DNA from: Candidatus Didemnitutus sp.
GTDB taxonomy: Bacteria; Verrucomicrobiota; Verrucomicrobiia; Opitutales; Opitutaceae
Direction: 5' to 3'
DNA length: 64,000 nt
NCBI GenBank assembly: GCA_019634575.1
Contig: JAHCAY010000001.1
Location: forward strand, 1,612,001-1,676,000
Shown in pieces: positions 56,842-64,000 of this stretch. Under the pieces are notes generated by a model. The model made no database searches, was not told the origin of the DNA, and saw only the letters and a program-made list of their open reading frames with translations. A program made the position numbers and the translations under genes. How positions within the stretch are numbered: the stretch's first letter is position 1; each line of letters begins with the position of its first letter.

Positions 56842-57599
56842 GTCGCTCGTCGCCCAATTTCCCTCCGCTGCCCGCGGTTCCCAAACTCTCCGTCGTCGTG
56901 CCGGTGTTCAACGAGCGCGCCACCGTCACAGCTGCGCTCGACGCGATCACCGCCAAGCGCATCCCAGGCTGGGAGATCGAAATCATCATCGTCGAGAGCA
57001 ACTCCACCGACGGCACGCGCGCGCTCGTGCTGCCCTACGGCTCGCTGCCGCACGTGAAGCTGATCCTGGAGGAGCGCCCCCGCGGCAAGGGCCACGCCGT
57101 GCGCAACGGCTTCCGCCAAGCCGCCGGCGACGTGCTGCTCATCCAGGACGCCGACCTCGAATACGATCTCGCCGACTACGAGAAGCTGCTCGCTCCGCTC
57201 CAAGCCGGCAGCCACACTTTCGTGCTCGGCTCGCGCCACGGCGACAGCCTCTTCATCCGCAAGATGGACGAGCAAATCCTCCACGCCTTCGCGCTGAACG
57301 CCGGCCACTGGTTCTTCACCGCGCTCGTGGACCTTTCCCTCGGACTCACGCTGCGCGATCCGTTCACGATGTATAAAGTCTTCCGGCGCGAGTGCCTCGC
57401 CGGCCTCACGTTCGACGCGAACCGCTTCGATTTCGACTGGGAGCTGCTGATCAAGCTCGTGCGCAAGGGCCACATCCCGGTGGAAATCCCCGTCCGCTAC
57501 GCCTCGCGCTCCTTCAAGGAAGGGAAAAAAGTTTCCATGTTCCGCGATCCGCCCCAGTGGCTCTGGGCGTGGGCCAAATATCGTTTTCAACGCCTGTAG
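56838..57599 (+). CDS. GT2, dolichyl-phosphate-mannose-synthase-like polyprenyl-phosphate sugar transferase (253 aa)
   Basis: GT-A fold: VVVPVFNERATV at about 19-30, IIIVESNSTDGT as nucleotide-binding strand, RGKGHAVRNGFRQAAGD, and the metal site IQDADLEYD. The acceptor loop is RDPFTMYKVFRREC, followed by NRFDFDWELLIKLVRKGH. Length and motif order fit DPMS-type enzymes without C-terminal membrane helices. Likely reaction: transfer of one sugar from NDP-sugar to polyprenyl phosphate on the cytoplasmic face, producing a donor for GT-C or YfhO enzymes. ATG 56838 overlaps the stop of the YfhO-like gene, so the two are probably coupled and functionally paired. Confidence 0.9.
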   Translation: MSRSSPNFPPLPAVPKLSVVVPVFNERATVTAALDAITAKRIPGWEIEIIIVESNSTDGTRALVLPYGSLPHVKLILEERPRGKGHAVRNGFRQAAGDVLLIQDADLEYDLADYEKLLAPLQAGSHTFVLGSRHGDSLFIRKMDEQILHAFALNAGHWFFTALVDLSLGLTLRDPFTMYKVFRRECLAGLTFDANRFDFDWELLIKLVRKGHIPVEIPVRYASRSFKEGKKVSMFRDPPQWLWAWAKYRFQRL

Positions 57600-57646
57600 G
57601 GCCCGGCGCGTCCGGCCCCCCCTTTCGATTTACCATCGTCCGTCCC

Positions 57647-58720
57647 ATGCGCATCCTGATCTCCGGCATCTGCGGTTTCGTCGGCAGCACTCTTGCCCGG
57701 GCGCTCGTCGCTTCCGGCCGCGGCTACGAAGTCGTCGGCTTCGACAATTTCATCCGCCCCGGCAGCGAAACAAACCGTGAGCCGCTGGAGAAGCTCGGCG
57801 TCAAGGTGATCACCGCCGACCTGCGTTTCGCGAAGGATATCGACGCGCTGCCCGCCGCCGACTTCGTGCTCGATGCCGCCGCCAACCCGAGCGTGCTCGC
57901 CGGCATCGACGGCAAAACCAGTTCGCGCGAGCTCGTCGACCACAACCTCTACGGCACCGTCAATCTCCTCGAATACTGCAAGACCCACCGCGCCGGCTTC
58001 ATTTTGCTCAGCACCAGCCGCGTCTACGCCATCCCGCCGCTCGCCGGACTCGCGGTCCGCGCGGTCGACGGCGCGTTCGTGCCCGACGACAGCCACGCAC
58101 TGCCCGCCGGCCTCACCGCGCGCGGACTCGACGAGACCTTTTCCACCACCGCGCCGCTCTCCCTCTACGGTGCGACCAAGCTCACGTCCGAGGCGCTCGC
58201 GTTCGAATACGGCGAGACGTTCGGCTTCCCCGTCTTCGTCAACCGCTGCGGCGTGCTCGCCGGTGCCGGCCAGTTCGGCCGCGCCGATCAGGGCATCTTC
58301 GCCTACTGGATCAACTCCTGGCTGCGGAAACGGCCGTTGAAATACCTGGGCTTCGGCGGCCAGGGCCATCAGGTGCGTGATTGCCTGCACCCCGCCGATC
58401 TGCTCCCCGTCCTCGAGAAACAGTTCGCCGCGCCGAAGCTGCCGATCGAGGACCGCTGCGCGAACTTCTCCGGCGGCGCCGCCTCCGCGATGTCGCTGCG
58501 GCAACTCAGCGATTGGTGCGCGGCCCGCTTCGGCCCGCACGCCGTCGTGCAGGACGGCACGCCGCGCCCCTTCGATATTCCTTGGATCGTGCTCGACCAC
58601 ACCAAAGCCACGCGGGTGTGGGGCTGGCATCCGACGCAGCCCACGGCGACGGTGCTTGCGGAAATCGCCGCCCACGCCGAACAACACCCGGGCTGGCTCG
58701 AACTCTCCACCCCACGCTGA
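57647..58720 (+). CDS. NAD-dependent epimerase/dehydratase, CDP-paratose epimerase-like (357 aa)
   Basis: ATG 57647 starts MRILISGICGFVGS, with the GxxGxxG glycine pattern; the frame is open upstream only through the preceding gene. Motifs: VVGFDNFIRPGSE (Asp for NAD ribose), DAAANPSVLAG, STSRVYAIPPL and a complete catalytic SLYGATK (Y174, K178). Then come NRCGVLAGAGQFGRADQG and HQVRDCLHPADL. The CGVLAGAGQ...HQVRD combination is characteristic of the CDP-paratose 2-epimerase group. It is related to 52117 but retains the Tyr. Cytoplasmic; probably produces a C2-epimerised nucleotide sugar. It lies 47 bases after the DPMS-like gene and may belong to the same transcript. Confidence 0.87.
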   Translation: MRILISGICGFVGSTLARALVASGRGYEVVGFDNFIRPGSETNREPLEKLGVKVITADLRFAKDIDALPAADFVLDAAANPSVLAGIDGKTSSRELVDHNLYGTVNLLEYCKTHRAGFILLSTSRVYAIPPLAGLAVRAVDGAFVPDDSHALPAGLTARGLDETFSTTAPLSLYGATKLTSEALAFEYGETFGFPVFVNRCGVLAGAGQFGRADQGIFAYWINSWLRKRPLKYLGFGGQGHQVRDCLHPADLLPVLEKQFAAPKLPIEDRCANFSGGAASAMSLRQLSDWCAARFGPHAVVQDGTPRPFDIPWIVLDHTKATRVWGWHPTQPTATVLAEIAAHAEQHPGWLELSTPR

Positions 58721-58921
58721 GCGCGTCGGACTGGCCGATCCCAGCCGGCTGATTTACCCTTGCCGGTCCAATTCGGTCGCACAGCCTGCGCCTCGGTTAC
58801 CTCTCCGAGACTGTGCCTCGCCTGCCCCGCCTTCGCCGCCCCGCGTTGGTTCGCTTCCTTCGTTTGACGCGAACAGGCGACTGCTTGCCGCCGCCTCAAT
58901 CTTGGCGGCCCCCAGCAGCGA

Positions 58922-61498
58922 ATGACCGTTGAATCCACGCTCTTCTGGCTGGATCGACATCCCGCCGCCTACTGGACCGTCGCGCTAACGGTCAGCGCGG
59001 CACTGGTGATCGCCGCGCTGCGCCCCACGTTTTTTCCCACTCCTTCCTCCACGCAGCACCATCGGCGCTGGCTGTATCCGCTGCTAATCCTGCTCACTCT
59101 GCTGGCATGGCGCTGGCCGTTTCTCTTTTTCGTCGACGAACTCAACACCGACGAGAGCCAGTTCATCGCCGGCACGCTGACCCTCACGCGTGATCCGGTT
59201 TTCTGGCGCTCCGTGGACGGCATGACGGCGGGGCCGTTGGTTTACTACGCGCTGCTGCCGTGGACTTGGCTGGGCATCCCGCTCGGCTACCTCACCGCGC
59301 GAGTGACAGGCGTGCTGTTCGTCTGGGCCAGCCTGTGGATCTGCTATCGCCTGTTGCAAAGGGTCTATGGCGAATCCACCGCGCGACTCGGCCTTTTACC
59401 CGGAGTGCTGTTCGTCGCCTCGGCTCTCGCACCGGACCTCAATCACTACTCTTCGGAACTGGCGAGCTTACCGCTGACCGCCATCGCGTTCGTCCTGATC
59501 ATGGCCGCATCGGGCACCGGCCCGGCCGCCAAATGGGAATGGCTGGGCGCCGGGCTCGCCGCCGGAGCACTGCCGTGGGCTAAACTGCAAACCGGCCCCA
59601 TCGGCGCGGTGATCATCCTGCTCGGGCTGGGTCTGATCCTGCAAATGCATCAAGCGACACCCGGGGCCAAGCTGCGGGCCGCGGCATGGCTGCTCGGAGG
59701 CTGCGTCCTGCCCAGTCTGCTTTGCGCCACCATGGTCGTCAGCTGCGGCCTGGAGGAGGATTTCTATCGCCGCTATATTCTGCAAAACCTGCACTACACG
59801 GAGCAGCGCTCCTCACCGAGTTGGCTCTTCGAAAGCATCTTCAATCTCCGGCCCGCGTCCGCGGGGTTTCTGATCTATCTCCTGACCTCCTTCCTCTTGG
59901 CCGCCACTGTCGTCGGTGGCCGGCGCCGACCGGGACGCATCTTTCTCGCCGCCGGTCTGCTGCTCATGGTCGCGATTTTCTGCGTGGCTCTCCCCAAGCG
60001 CGATTTTCTCCACTATCTCTGGCTGCTGCTGTTGCCGCTCTCCATCTGGTGCACGGCAGCCTTGGGTGAATGTCGCAGTCCGGTCGCTCTCACGAGCCGG
60101 ATCCCGGCCCGAATCGCGCTCGCCCTCGTGTTGGTGGCGACCGTTGGCATCCTCGGCACGCGCGTCTTCGCCGGGCGTCCGCCCATGCTGGGCCAATTGG
60201 GTCGTCTCTGGCAGAAACCGAACACAGAAGTCGACAGCGTCGTCGATCTACTGACCGACCGCGGTGACCGATTGGCTGTCTGGGGCTGGCGCGCCCAGGA
60301 ATTCGTCAAGGCCGGACTCATTCAAGGCACCCGCGGCGCCTTCTCCTACTGGAGCATCGTGCCTTCTGCCCAGCGCGACTACTATCGTGCGTGCCATCTG
60401 CAGGACATGGAATCCCAGCGACCGGAAGTCTTCATCGATTCGGTCGGCCCCAACGCGATTTTTTTCCAGAATCGACTCGCGGAAGGGCATGAGTCCTTCC
60501 CCGCCCTTGCCCAACTCGTCGCCCGGGATTACCGACTCGTTGCCGACCTCGGATACTCCCGAATCTACGCGCGACGGGACGTATTGGCGCGACGCCAGAT
60601 CTCGGCGGCAGATGTGCAGACCGCCCTTGCCGCGGGACGACCGTCGCAATGGATCATTCGCAATTTGCCCCGGGAGAATCTCCGCGCGCAAAATGGCCGC
60701 CACGACTTGTTCGGCGGACGCGATGTATTGATGATGCTGCCCGGCAGCAAGGCCGTCTGGCCCCTGCAAGGCGACGAGCGCGAAGTGCTTTTCCAGTGCG
60801 GCTACGATCCCAAGGCCGTGCAAAACGGCACCAGCGACGGCACGGGATTTGAAATCGAGCTGGTCGCCCCCGACGGCACGACGCGTCGCTTGCAACAATT
60901 CCTGCTGCTCCCAGCCGCCGGCCCCGAGCCCGATGGCGTTCTACGGAGCAGCCGCCAAGCGCTGCCACCCTATGTCCCAGGCAGCAAACTCGTGATCCGC
61001 ACCAACCCAGGCCCCGCCGGCAACGACGCTTGGGACTGGGCCTACCTCACCAATGTCCGCTTCCTGCGCAGCCCGTATTTCACTTTCCGCCAATTCCCCG
61101 GATTCAACCGGATGCCGGACTCTGCTGAAAGCCCGCTCTCCACGCATGTGCGCAACGGCGGACGCGAAACGCTGCTCCTGCACGCACCGGGCAAGCTGGG
61201 CTTCGTCCTCTCCGGTGCTGAAAGTCGCTTGGAGCTCAGTTTCGGCTTCCTGCCTGCAGCCTTCGATAAATCCAACGGCGCGACCTTCCACATCGAACTC
61301 AGCGATCCGGTCGGAAAAATCCTGCTTCATCGGCGCCGCCAGCTCGATCCGCAACACGTGCCCGCCCATCGGCGCCGGCAATCGCTGGCCGTCGATCTGC
61401 CACCCACCCCAGCTGGCAGTCGGCTCACTGTTTCTGTCGACCCCGAAGGGAGCAACGCCTTCGATTGGACCTATATCAGCCAGCTGCGCCTCGACTAG
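58922..61498 (+). CDS. GT-C type membrane glycosyltransferase with two C-terminal modules (858 aa)
   Basis: Two N-terminal hydrophobic segments (about 18-34 and 51-68) precede the loop ELNTDESQFIAGTL (D77, E78) and VDGMTAGPLVYY, a GT-C first-loop acidic motif. Further helices extend to about 415. The soluble region has WGWRAQEFVKAG and SVGPNAIFFQNR. Two copies of the shared module close the protein: about 587-715 (TSDGTGFEIEL, NPGPAGNDAWDWAYL) and about 747-858 (SNGATFHIEL, LDPQHVPAHRR, FDWTYISQLRLD). The membrane part does not resemble the three groups at 29.7-44.4 kb. It stands 201 bases after the epimerase gene, with only GC-poor patches between and no obvious extra gene. The DPMS-like gene 61562 follows and may supply its donor. 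Confidence 0.86.
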   Translation: MTVESTLFWLDRHPAAYWTVALTVSAALVIAALRPTFFPTPSSTQHHRRWLYPLLILLTLLAWRWPFLFFVDELNTDESQFIAGTLTLTRDPVFWRSVDGMTAGPLVYYALLPWTWLGIPLGYLTARVTGVLFVWASLWICYRLLQRVYGESTARLGLLPGVLFVASALAPDLNHYSSELASLPLTAIAFVLIMAASGTGPAAKWEWLGAGLAAGALPWAKLQTGPIGAVIILLGLGLILQMHQATPGAKLRAAAWLLGGCVLPSLLCATMVVSCGLEEDFYRRYILQNLHYTEQRSSPSWLFESIFNLRPASAGFLIYLLTSFLLAATVVGGRRRPGRIFLAAGLLLMVAIFCVALPKRDFLHYLWLLLLPLSIWCTAALGECRSPVALTSRIPARIALALVLVATVGILGTRVFAGRPPMLGQLGRLWQKPNTEVDSVVDLLTDRGDRLAVWGWRAQEFVKAGLIQGTRGAFSYWSIVPSAQRDYYRACHLQDMESQRPEVFIDSVGPNAIFFQNRLAEGHESFPALAQLVARDYRLVADLGYSRIYARRDVLARRQISAADVQTALAAGRPSQWIIRNLPRENLRAQNGRHDLFGGRDVLMMLPGSKAVWPLQGDEREVLFQCGYDPKAVQNGTSDGTGFEIELVAPDGTTRRLQQFLLLPAAGPEPDGVLRSSRQALPPYVPGSKLVIRTNPGPAGNDAWDWAYLTNVRFLRSPYFTFRQFPGFNRMPDSAESPLSTHVRNGGRETLLLHAPGKLGFVLSGAESRLELSFGFLPAAFDKSNGATFHIELSDPVGKILLHRRRQLDPQHVPAHRRRQSLAVDLPPTPAGSRLTVSVDPEGSNAFDWTYISQLRLD

Positions 61499-61561
61499 GT
61501 GCCGCCGAAAAAGCACTCTTGCCTGCCCCATGACCGGCGGACGGAATCGGATGCACCGTCT

Positions 61562-62317
61562 ATGTCCCAGTCTTTGCCTCAACTGACGCTTTTCTCCATC
61601 GTCATCCCCGCCCGCGATGAGCAGGACTCGCTACCACCGACGCTCACGGACATCTACGAGACCTTCACCCGCGAAGGCGTGACGCACGAGATCGTCGTCG
61701 TCGACGACGGCAGCCACGACCGGACCTGGGCCGTGTTGCAGGAACTGAAACAGAAAATCCCCACGCTCGCACCCGTCCAGAACCCCGGCCCGCACGGTTT
61801 CGGCCGCGCCGTCGTCTACGGACTCAATCACATGAAAGGCGACGCGGTCGCCATCATGATGGCCGACGCTTCCGACTCGCCCGCCGACGCCGTGAAATAC
61901 TGGCGCCTGCTCAACGAGGGATGGGAATGCGCCTTCGGCTCCCGCTTCGTCAAGGGCGGCGAGGTCATCGATTACCCGCGCGTGAAACTCTTCGTGAACC
62001 GCCTCGCGAATTTCTTCGTCCGCATCGGCTTCAACATCCCGCTCAACGACACCACCAACGCCTTCAAGGCCTACCGCCGCACTGTCATCGAAGGCTGCCG
62101 GCCGTTTCTCGCGCCGCACTTCAACCTCACCGTCGAAATCCCGCTCAAGGCCATCGTGCGCGGCTACCGCTGGACCGTCATGCCGATCTCCTGGCGCAAC
62201 CGCAAATACGGCGAAGCCAAACTCAAGATCAAGGAGATGGGCAGCCGCTACTTTTTCATCTGCGCCTACGTCTGGCTGGAGAAATATTTCAGCCGCGGCG
62301 ACTATCGCCGCAAGTAA
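61562..62317 (+). CDS. GT2, dolichyl-phosphate-mannose-synthase-like polyprenyl-phosphate sugar transferase (251 aa)
   Basis: ATG 61562 begins MSQSLPQLTLFSIVIPARDE; the open frame to 61499 is an upstream extension without family similarity. Motifs: VIPARDEQDSLPPTL, IVVVDDGSHDRT, GFGRAVVYGLNHMKGD, the metal site MMADASDSP, GSRFVKGGEV, and NDTTNAFKAYRRTV as acceptor loop. PISWRNRKYGEAKLKIKEMG is the usual end of DPMS/GtrB-like catalytic domains. A weakly hydrophobic segment (YFFICAYVWLEKYF) closes the protein, but there are no clear membrane helices. Likely to charge polyprenyl phosphate with a sugar for a GT-C enzyme. It differs enough from 56838 to suggest a different sugar. Confidence 0.9.
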   Translation: MSQSLPQLTLFSIVIPARDEQDSLPPTLTDIYETFTREGVTHEIVVVDDGSHDRTWAVLQELKQKIPTLAPVQNPGPHGFGRAVVYGLNHMKGDAVAIMMADASDSPADAVKYWRLLNEGWECAFGSRFVKGGEVIDYPRVKLFVNRLANFFVRIGFNIPLNDTTNAFKAYRRTVIEGCRPFLAPHFNLTVEIPLKAIVRGYRWTVMPISWRNRKYGEAKLKIKEMGSRYFFICAYVWLEKYFSRGDYRRK

Positions 62318-62342
62318 TCGTTTTCGCTCTTCAAACAGCGTG

Positions 62343-62376
62343 TTGACGCCCATCGCAACCCGCTGTCTCGTAACCG
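62343..62376 (+). promoter_or_regulatory. Possible promoter of the 62381 gene
   Basis: TTGACG (62343-62348) matches five of six -35 positions. The best following AT-containing hexamer, CGTAAC near 62369-62374, is 20 bases away and poor. The leader would be only a few bases long. Weak call, based on sequence only. Confidence 0.2.
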
Positions 62377-62380
62377 CTCC

Positions 62381-63253
62381 ATGATCTATTTGCTCGGAGG
62401 CTCCGGTTACGTCGGCACCGCCTATCAAGCCTTGCTCACGCACAAAGGCATCCCGTTCCGCAACCTGCGGCGCGCGGACGTCAATTACGCCGATCGCGCC
62501 ACGCTCACGGACCTCCTCCGCCGCGAGAAACCCGAGTTCCTGATCAATGCCGCCGGCTACACCGGCAAGCCCAACGTCGACGCCTGCGAACTCCACAAAT
62601 CCGAGTGCCTCGACGGCAACGCCGTCCTCCCCGGCACCATCGCCCTCGCCTGCGCCGACACCGGCGTGCCGTGGGGCCACGTCTCCTCCGGCTGCATCTA
62701 CACCGGCGCGCGCGCCGACGGCTCCGGCTTCACCGAGACCGACACGCCGAACTTCTCCTTCCGCACCAACAACTGCTCGTTCTATTCCGGCACGAAAGCC
62801 CTCGGCGAAGAAGTCCTCGCCGACAAGCCGAACGTCTACGTCTGGCGCCTGCGCATCCCCTTCAACGAAGTCGACAACCCGCGCAACTACCTCACGAAAC
62901 TCCAGCGCTACGCCACGCTGCTCGAAGCCACGAACTCCATCTCGCAACTCGAGGAGTTCGTCGCCGCCACCTTCGCCTGCTGGGAAAAACGCGTCCCCTT
63001 CGGCACCTACAACGTCACCAACCCCGGCCAGATCACCACGCACGAAGTCGTCGACCTGATCAAAAAGACCGGCGTCTCCGACAAGACCTTCGTCTTCTTC
63101 AAGGACGAGGCCGACTTCATGTCCAAGGCCGCCAAGACCCCGCGCTCCAACTGCGTGATGAACTCCGCCAAGCTCGCCTCCGTCGGCATCACGATGACCG
63201 AGGTCCACGCCGCCGTCGAACAAGCGCTGCGCTCGTGGCGCAGCGCTTGTTGA
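62381..63253 (+). CDS. dTDP/UDP-4-keto-6-deoxyhexose reductase-like, similar to plant NRS/ER (290 aa)
   Basis: SDR of the RmlD group. MIYLLGGSGYVGTAY carries the glycine motif (G6, G9, G12). INAAGYTGKPNVDACELHK, SSGCIYTGARADGSGF, TETDTPNFS and FYSGTKALGEE (catalytic Y135, K139) follow. LRIPFNEVDNPRNYLTKL, TYNVTNPGQITTHEV and TPRSNCVMNSAKL are also present. This ordered set recalls the bifunctional NRS/ER and RHM C-terminal domain of plants (AAG.TGRPNVDWCE, GCI, TPNF, FYS.TKA, NPRNF, NFTNPG, RSNNEMD) more than classical RmlD. The likely reaction is reduction, perhaps with 3,5-epimerisation, of a 4-keto-6-deoxy sugar to a rhamnose-type sugar. The next gene, rmlB, makes the 4-keto substrate. No separate RmlC is visible before the window ends. 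Confidence 0.85.
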   Translation: MIYLLGGSGYVGTAYQALLTHKGIPFRNLRRADVNYADRATLTDLLRREKPEFLINAAGYTGKPNVDACELHKSECLDGNAVLPGTIALACADTGVPWGHVSSGCIYTGARADGSGFTETDTPNFSFRTNNCSFYSGTKALGEEVLADKPNVYVWRLRIPFNEVDNPRNYLTKLQRYATLLEATNSISQLEEFVAATFACWEKRVPFGTYNVTNPGQITTHEVVDLIKKTGVSDKTFVFFKDEADFMSKAAKTPRSNCVMNSAKLASVGITMTEVHAAVEQALRSWRSAC

Positions 63254-63469
63254 AGTTGAGAGTTTAAGTTGAAGACCCGCATTCCAAACCTCTCCCCGCG
63301 CGCGCCAGTCCGACCCACTTAGACTTCAACTTCCCACTTCAACTCGAAAATTTTCAGCATGAAAATTTTAGTCACCGGCGGCGCCGGCTTCATCGGCTCC
63401 AACTTCATCCGCCAGCGCCTGCTCTCAGCGACGTCGCGGCCTTCAACTTCAACTTCCGACTTCAACTCG
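63249..63469. repeat. GTTGAAG/CTTCAAC small repeat cluster, three units
   Basis: A 24-base element starting ACTTCAACTTCC and ending ACTTCAACTCG occurs at 63323-63346 and again at 63446-63469 with one mismatch. Its reverse-complement version (GTTGAAG ... AAGTTGAAG) lies at 63249-63276, across the stop codon of the 62381 gene. The first and second units can pair as a hairpin around the intergenic region. The third lies inside rmlB and is translated. The units are AT-richer than the surroundings, which fits a small dispersed repeat that spreads by copying, although none is seen elsewhere in the window. Confidence 0.7.
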
Positions 63470-64000
63470 CCAGATGCGACCGTGTCGCGTCTGGTGAATC
63501 TCGACGCCCTCACCTACGCCGGCAACCCTGCCAACCTCGCCGACCTCGCGTCCGACCCGCGCTACGTTTTCGCGCACGGCGACATCGGTGACGCCGCGCT
63601 CGTCGCGCAGCTCCTCGTCGAGCACCAGATCGACGCCGTGGTGAATTTCGCCGCCGAGTCGCACGTCGATCGCTCCATCGACTCGCCCGAGCCCTTCATT
63701 CAGACCAACGTCGTCGGCACGCTCCGCCTCCTCAACTGCGCCAAACAATACTGGGCCAAGCTCCCCGAGCCGAAGAAGAGCGCGTTCCGCTTCCTCCACG
63801 TCTCCACCGACGAAGTCTACGGCTCGCTCAAGCTCGGCGCACCCGCGTTCACCGAGGACCACAACTTCGAACCCAACTCGCCCTACGCCGCCTCCAAGGC
63901 CGCCAGCGATCATCTCGTCCGCGCCTACCAGCACACCTACGGCCTGCCCACGCTCACCACCAACTGTTCGAACAACTACGGCCCGTTCCACTTCCCCGAG
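63359..64000 (+). CDS. rmlB: dTDP-glucose 4,6-dehydratase, 5' part (runs off the window)
   Basis: ATG 63359 starts MKILVTGGAGFIGSNF, with the NAD-binding glycines 7, 10 and 13. NLDALTYAGN is the RmlB hallmark, followed by FAAESHVDRSID, HVSTDEVYGSL, SPYAASKAASDHLVRAY (Y176, K180) and TTNCSNNYGPF. The frame is still open at base 64000 after 214 residues; the family usually has about 340-350. The enzyme converts dTDP-glucose to dTDP-4-keto-6-deoxyglucose, the first committed step of dTDP-rhamnose and related sugars. Oddity: compared with family members, about 12-18 extra Ser/Thr-rich residues (about 24-41) lie between the first helix and second strand, and they are encoded by the small repeat at 63446-63469. 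Confidence 0.94.
   Translation, partial: MKILVTGGAGFIGSNFIRQRLLSATSRPSTSTSDFNSPDATVSRLVNLDALTYAGNPANLADLASDPRYVFAHGDIGDAALVAQLLVEHQIDAVVNFAAESHVDRSIDSPEPFIQTNVVGTLRLLNCAKQYWAKLPEPKKSAFRFLHVSTDEVYGSLKLGAPAFTEDHNFEPNSPYAASKAASDHLVRAYQHTYGLPTLTTNCSNNYGPFHFPE

Noticed and set aside
37533..62363. GCGGGTTGC motif at 37533 and, reversed, at 62355, with a near match at 46661, all near gene starts
   Set aside because: By rough base-composition estimate one or two such 9-mers are expected by chance in 64 kb of this GC content.
1..64000. tRNA, rRNA, CRISPR array, transposase or integrase
   Set aside because: None was recognised on reading; no regularly spaced repeats and no DDE or tyrosine recombinase motifs among the translations.

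Overview
The window is GC-rich, densely packed and coded almost entirely on the + strand. Gene content suggests a Gram-negative bacterium of the Verrucomicrobiota, most likely an Opitutaceae relative. The pointers are a giant secreted Ig/BNR/RCC1 protein, an ECF sigma/FecR/TonB-receptor trio with an STN domain, and a very large set of polytopic glycosyltransferases. The taxon is inferred from gene content; there is no rRNA or marker gene here to prove it.

Layout. 2-481: 3' end of a transaldolase-family gene. 815-7219: giant exported protein. 7317-12717: coiled-coil protein, GT4 glycosyltransferase, NAD-dependent epimerase and a first GT-C type membrane glycosyltransferase, largely with overlapping or near-touching ends. 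12745-14826 (minus): an inverted paralogue of that GT-C protein. 15005-29620: five large cytoplasmic glycosyltransferases. Three are single GT4 enzymes; two are three-headed GT2-GT2-GT4 proteins. All carry two N-terminal beta-rich modules. 29678-46661: a run of seven polytopic membrane proteins, mostly GT-C glycosyltransferases. 46773-51628: ECF sigma factor, FecR anti-sigma and TonB-dependent receptor. 52117-64000: three further epimerase/reductase genes, a YfhO-like membrane protein, two dolichyl-phosphate-mannose-synthase-like GT2 enzymes, another GT-C protein and the start of rmlB. One small secreted protein lies on the minus strand (53184-53621).

How it may work together (inference). Sugar-nucleotide enzymes (9697, 52117, 57647, 62381, 63359) supply activated deoxy/epimerised sugars. 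Cytoplasmic GT2/GT4 enzymes build a glycan on a carrier. The two DPMS-like enzymes would make polyprenyl-phosphate sugars, which are the donors GT-C enzymes use on the periplasmic side. No flippase, polymerase, ABC exporter or initiating phospho-sugar transferase is visible, so the locus continues outside or depends on genes elsewhere.

The most unusual signal is modular. Nine of the GT-C proteins end in the same roughly 110-residue beta-rich module, 13 copies in all by eye, although their membrane domains belong to several unrelated-looking subfamilies. The cytoplasmic enzymes share a different module pair at the N-terminus. One three-headed enzyme has a first GT2 domain that has lost its catalytic motifs. 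Other points are an A-B block duplication of GT-C genes, a rhamnose-type reductase resembling the plant NRS/ER enzyme, an epimerase with Phe in place of the catalytic Tyr, and a short repeat that has entered the rmlB reading frame.
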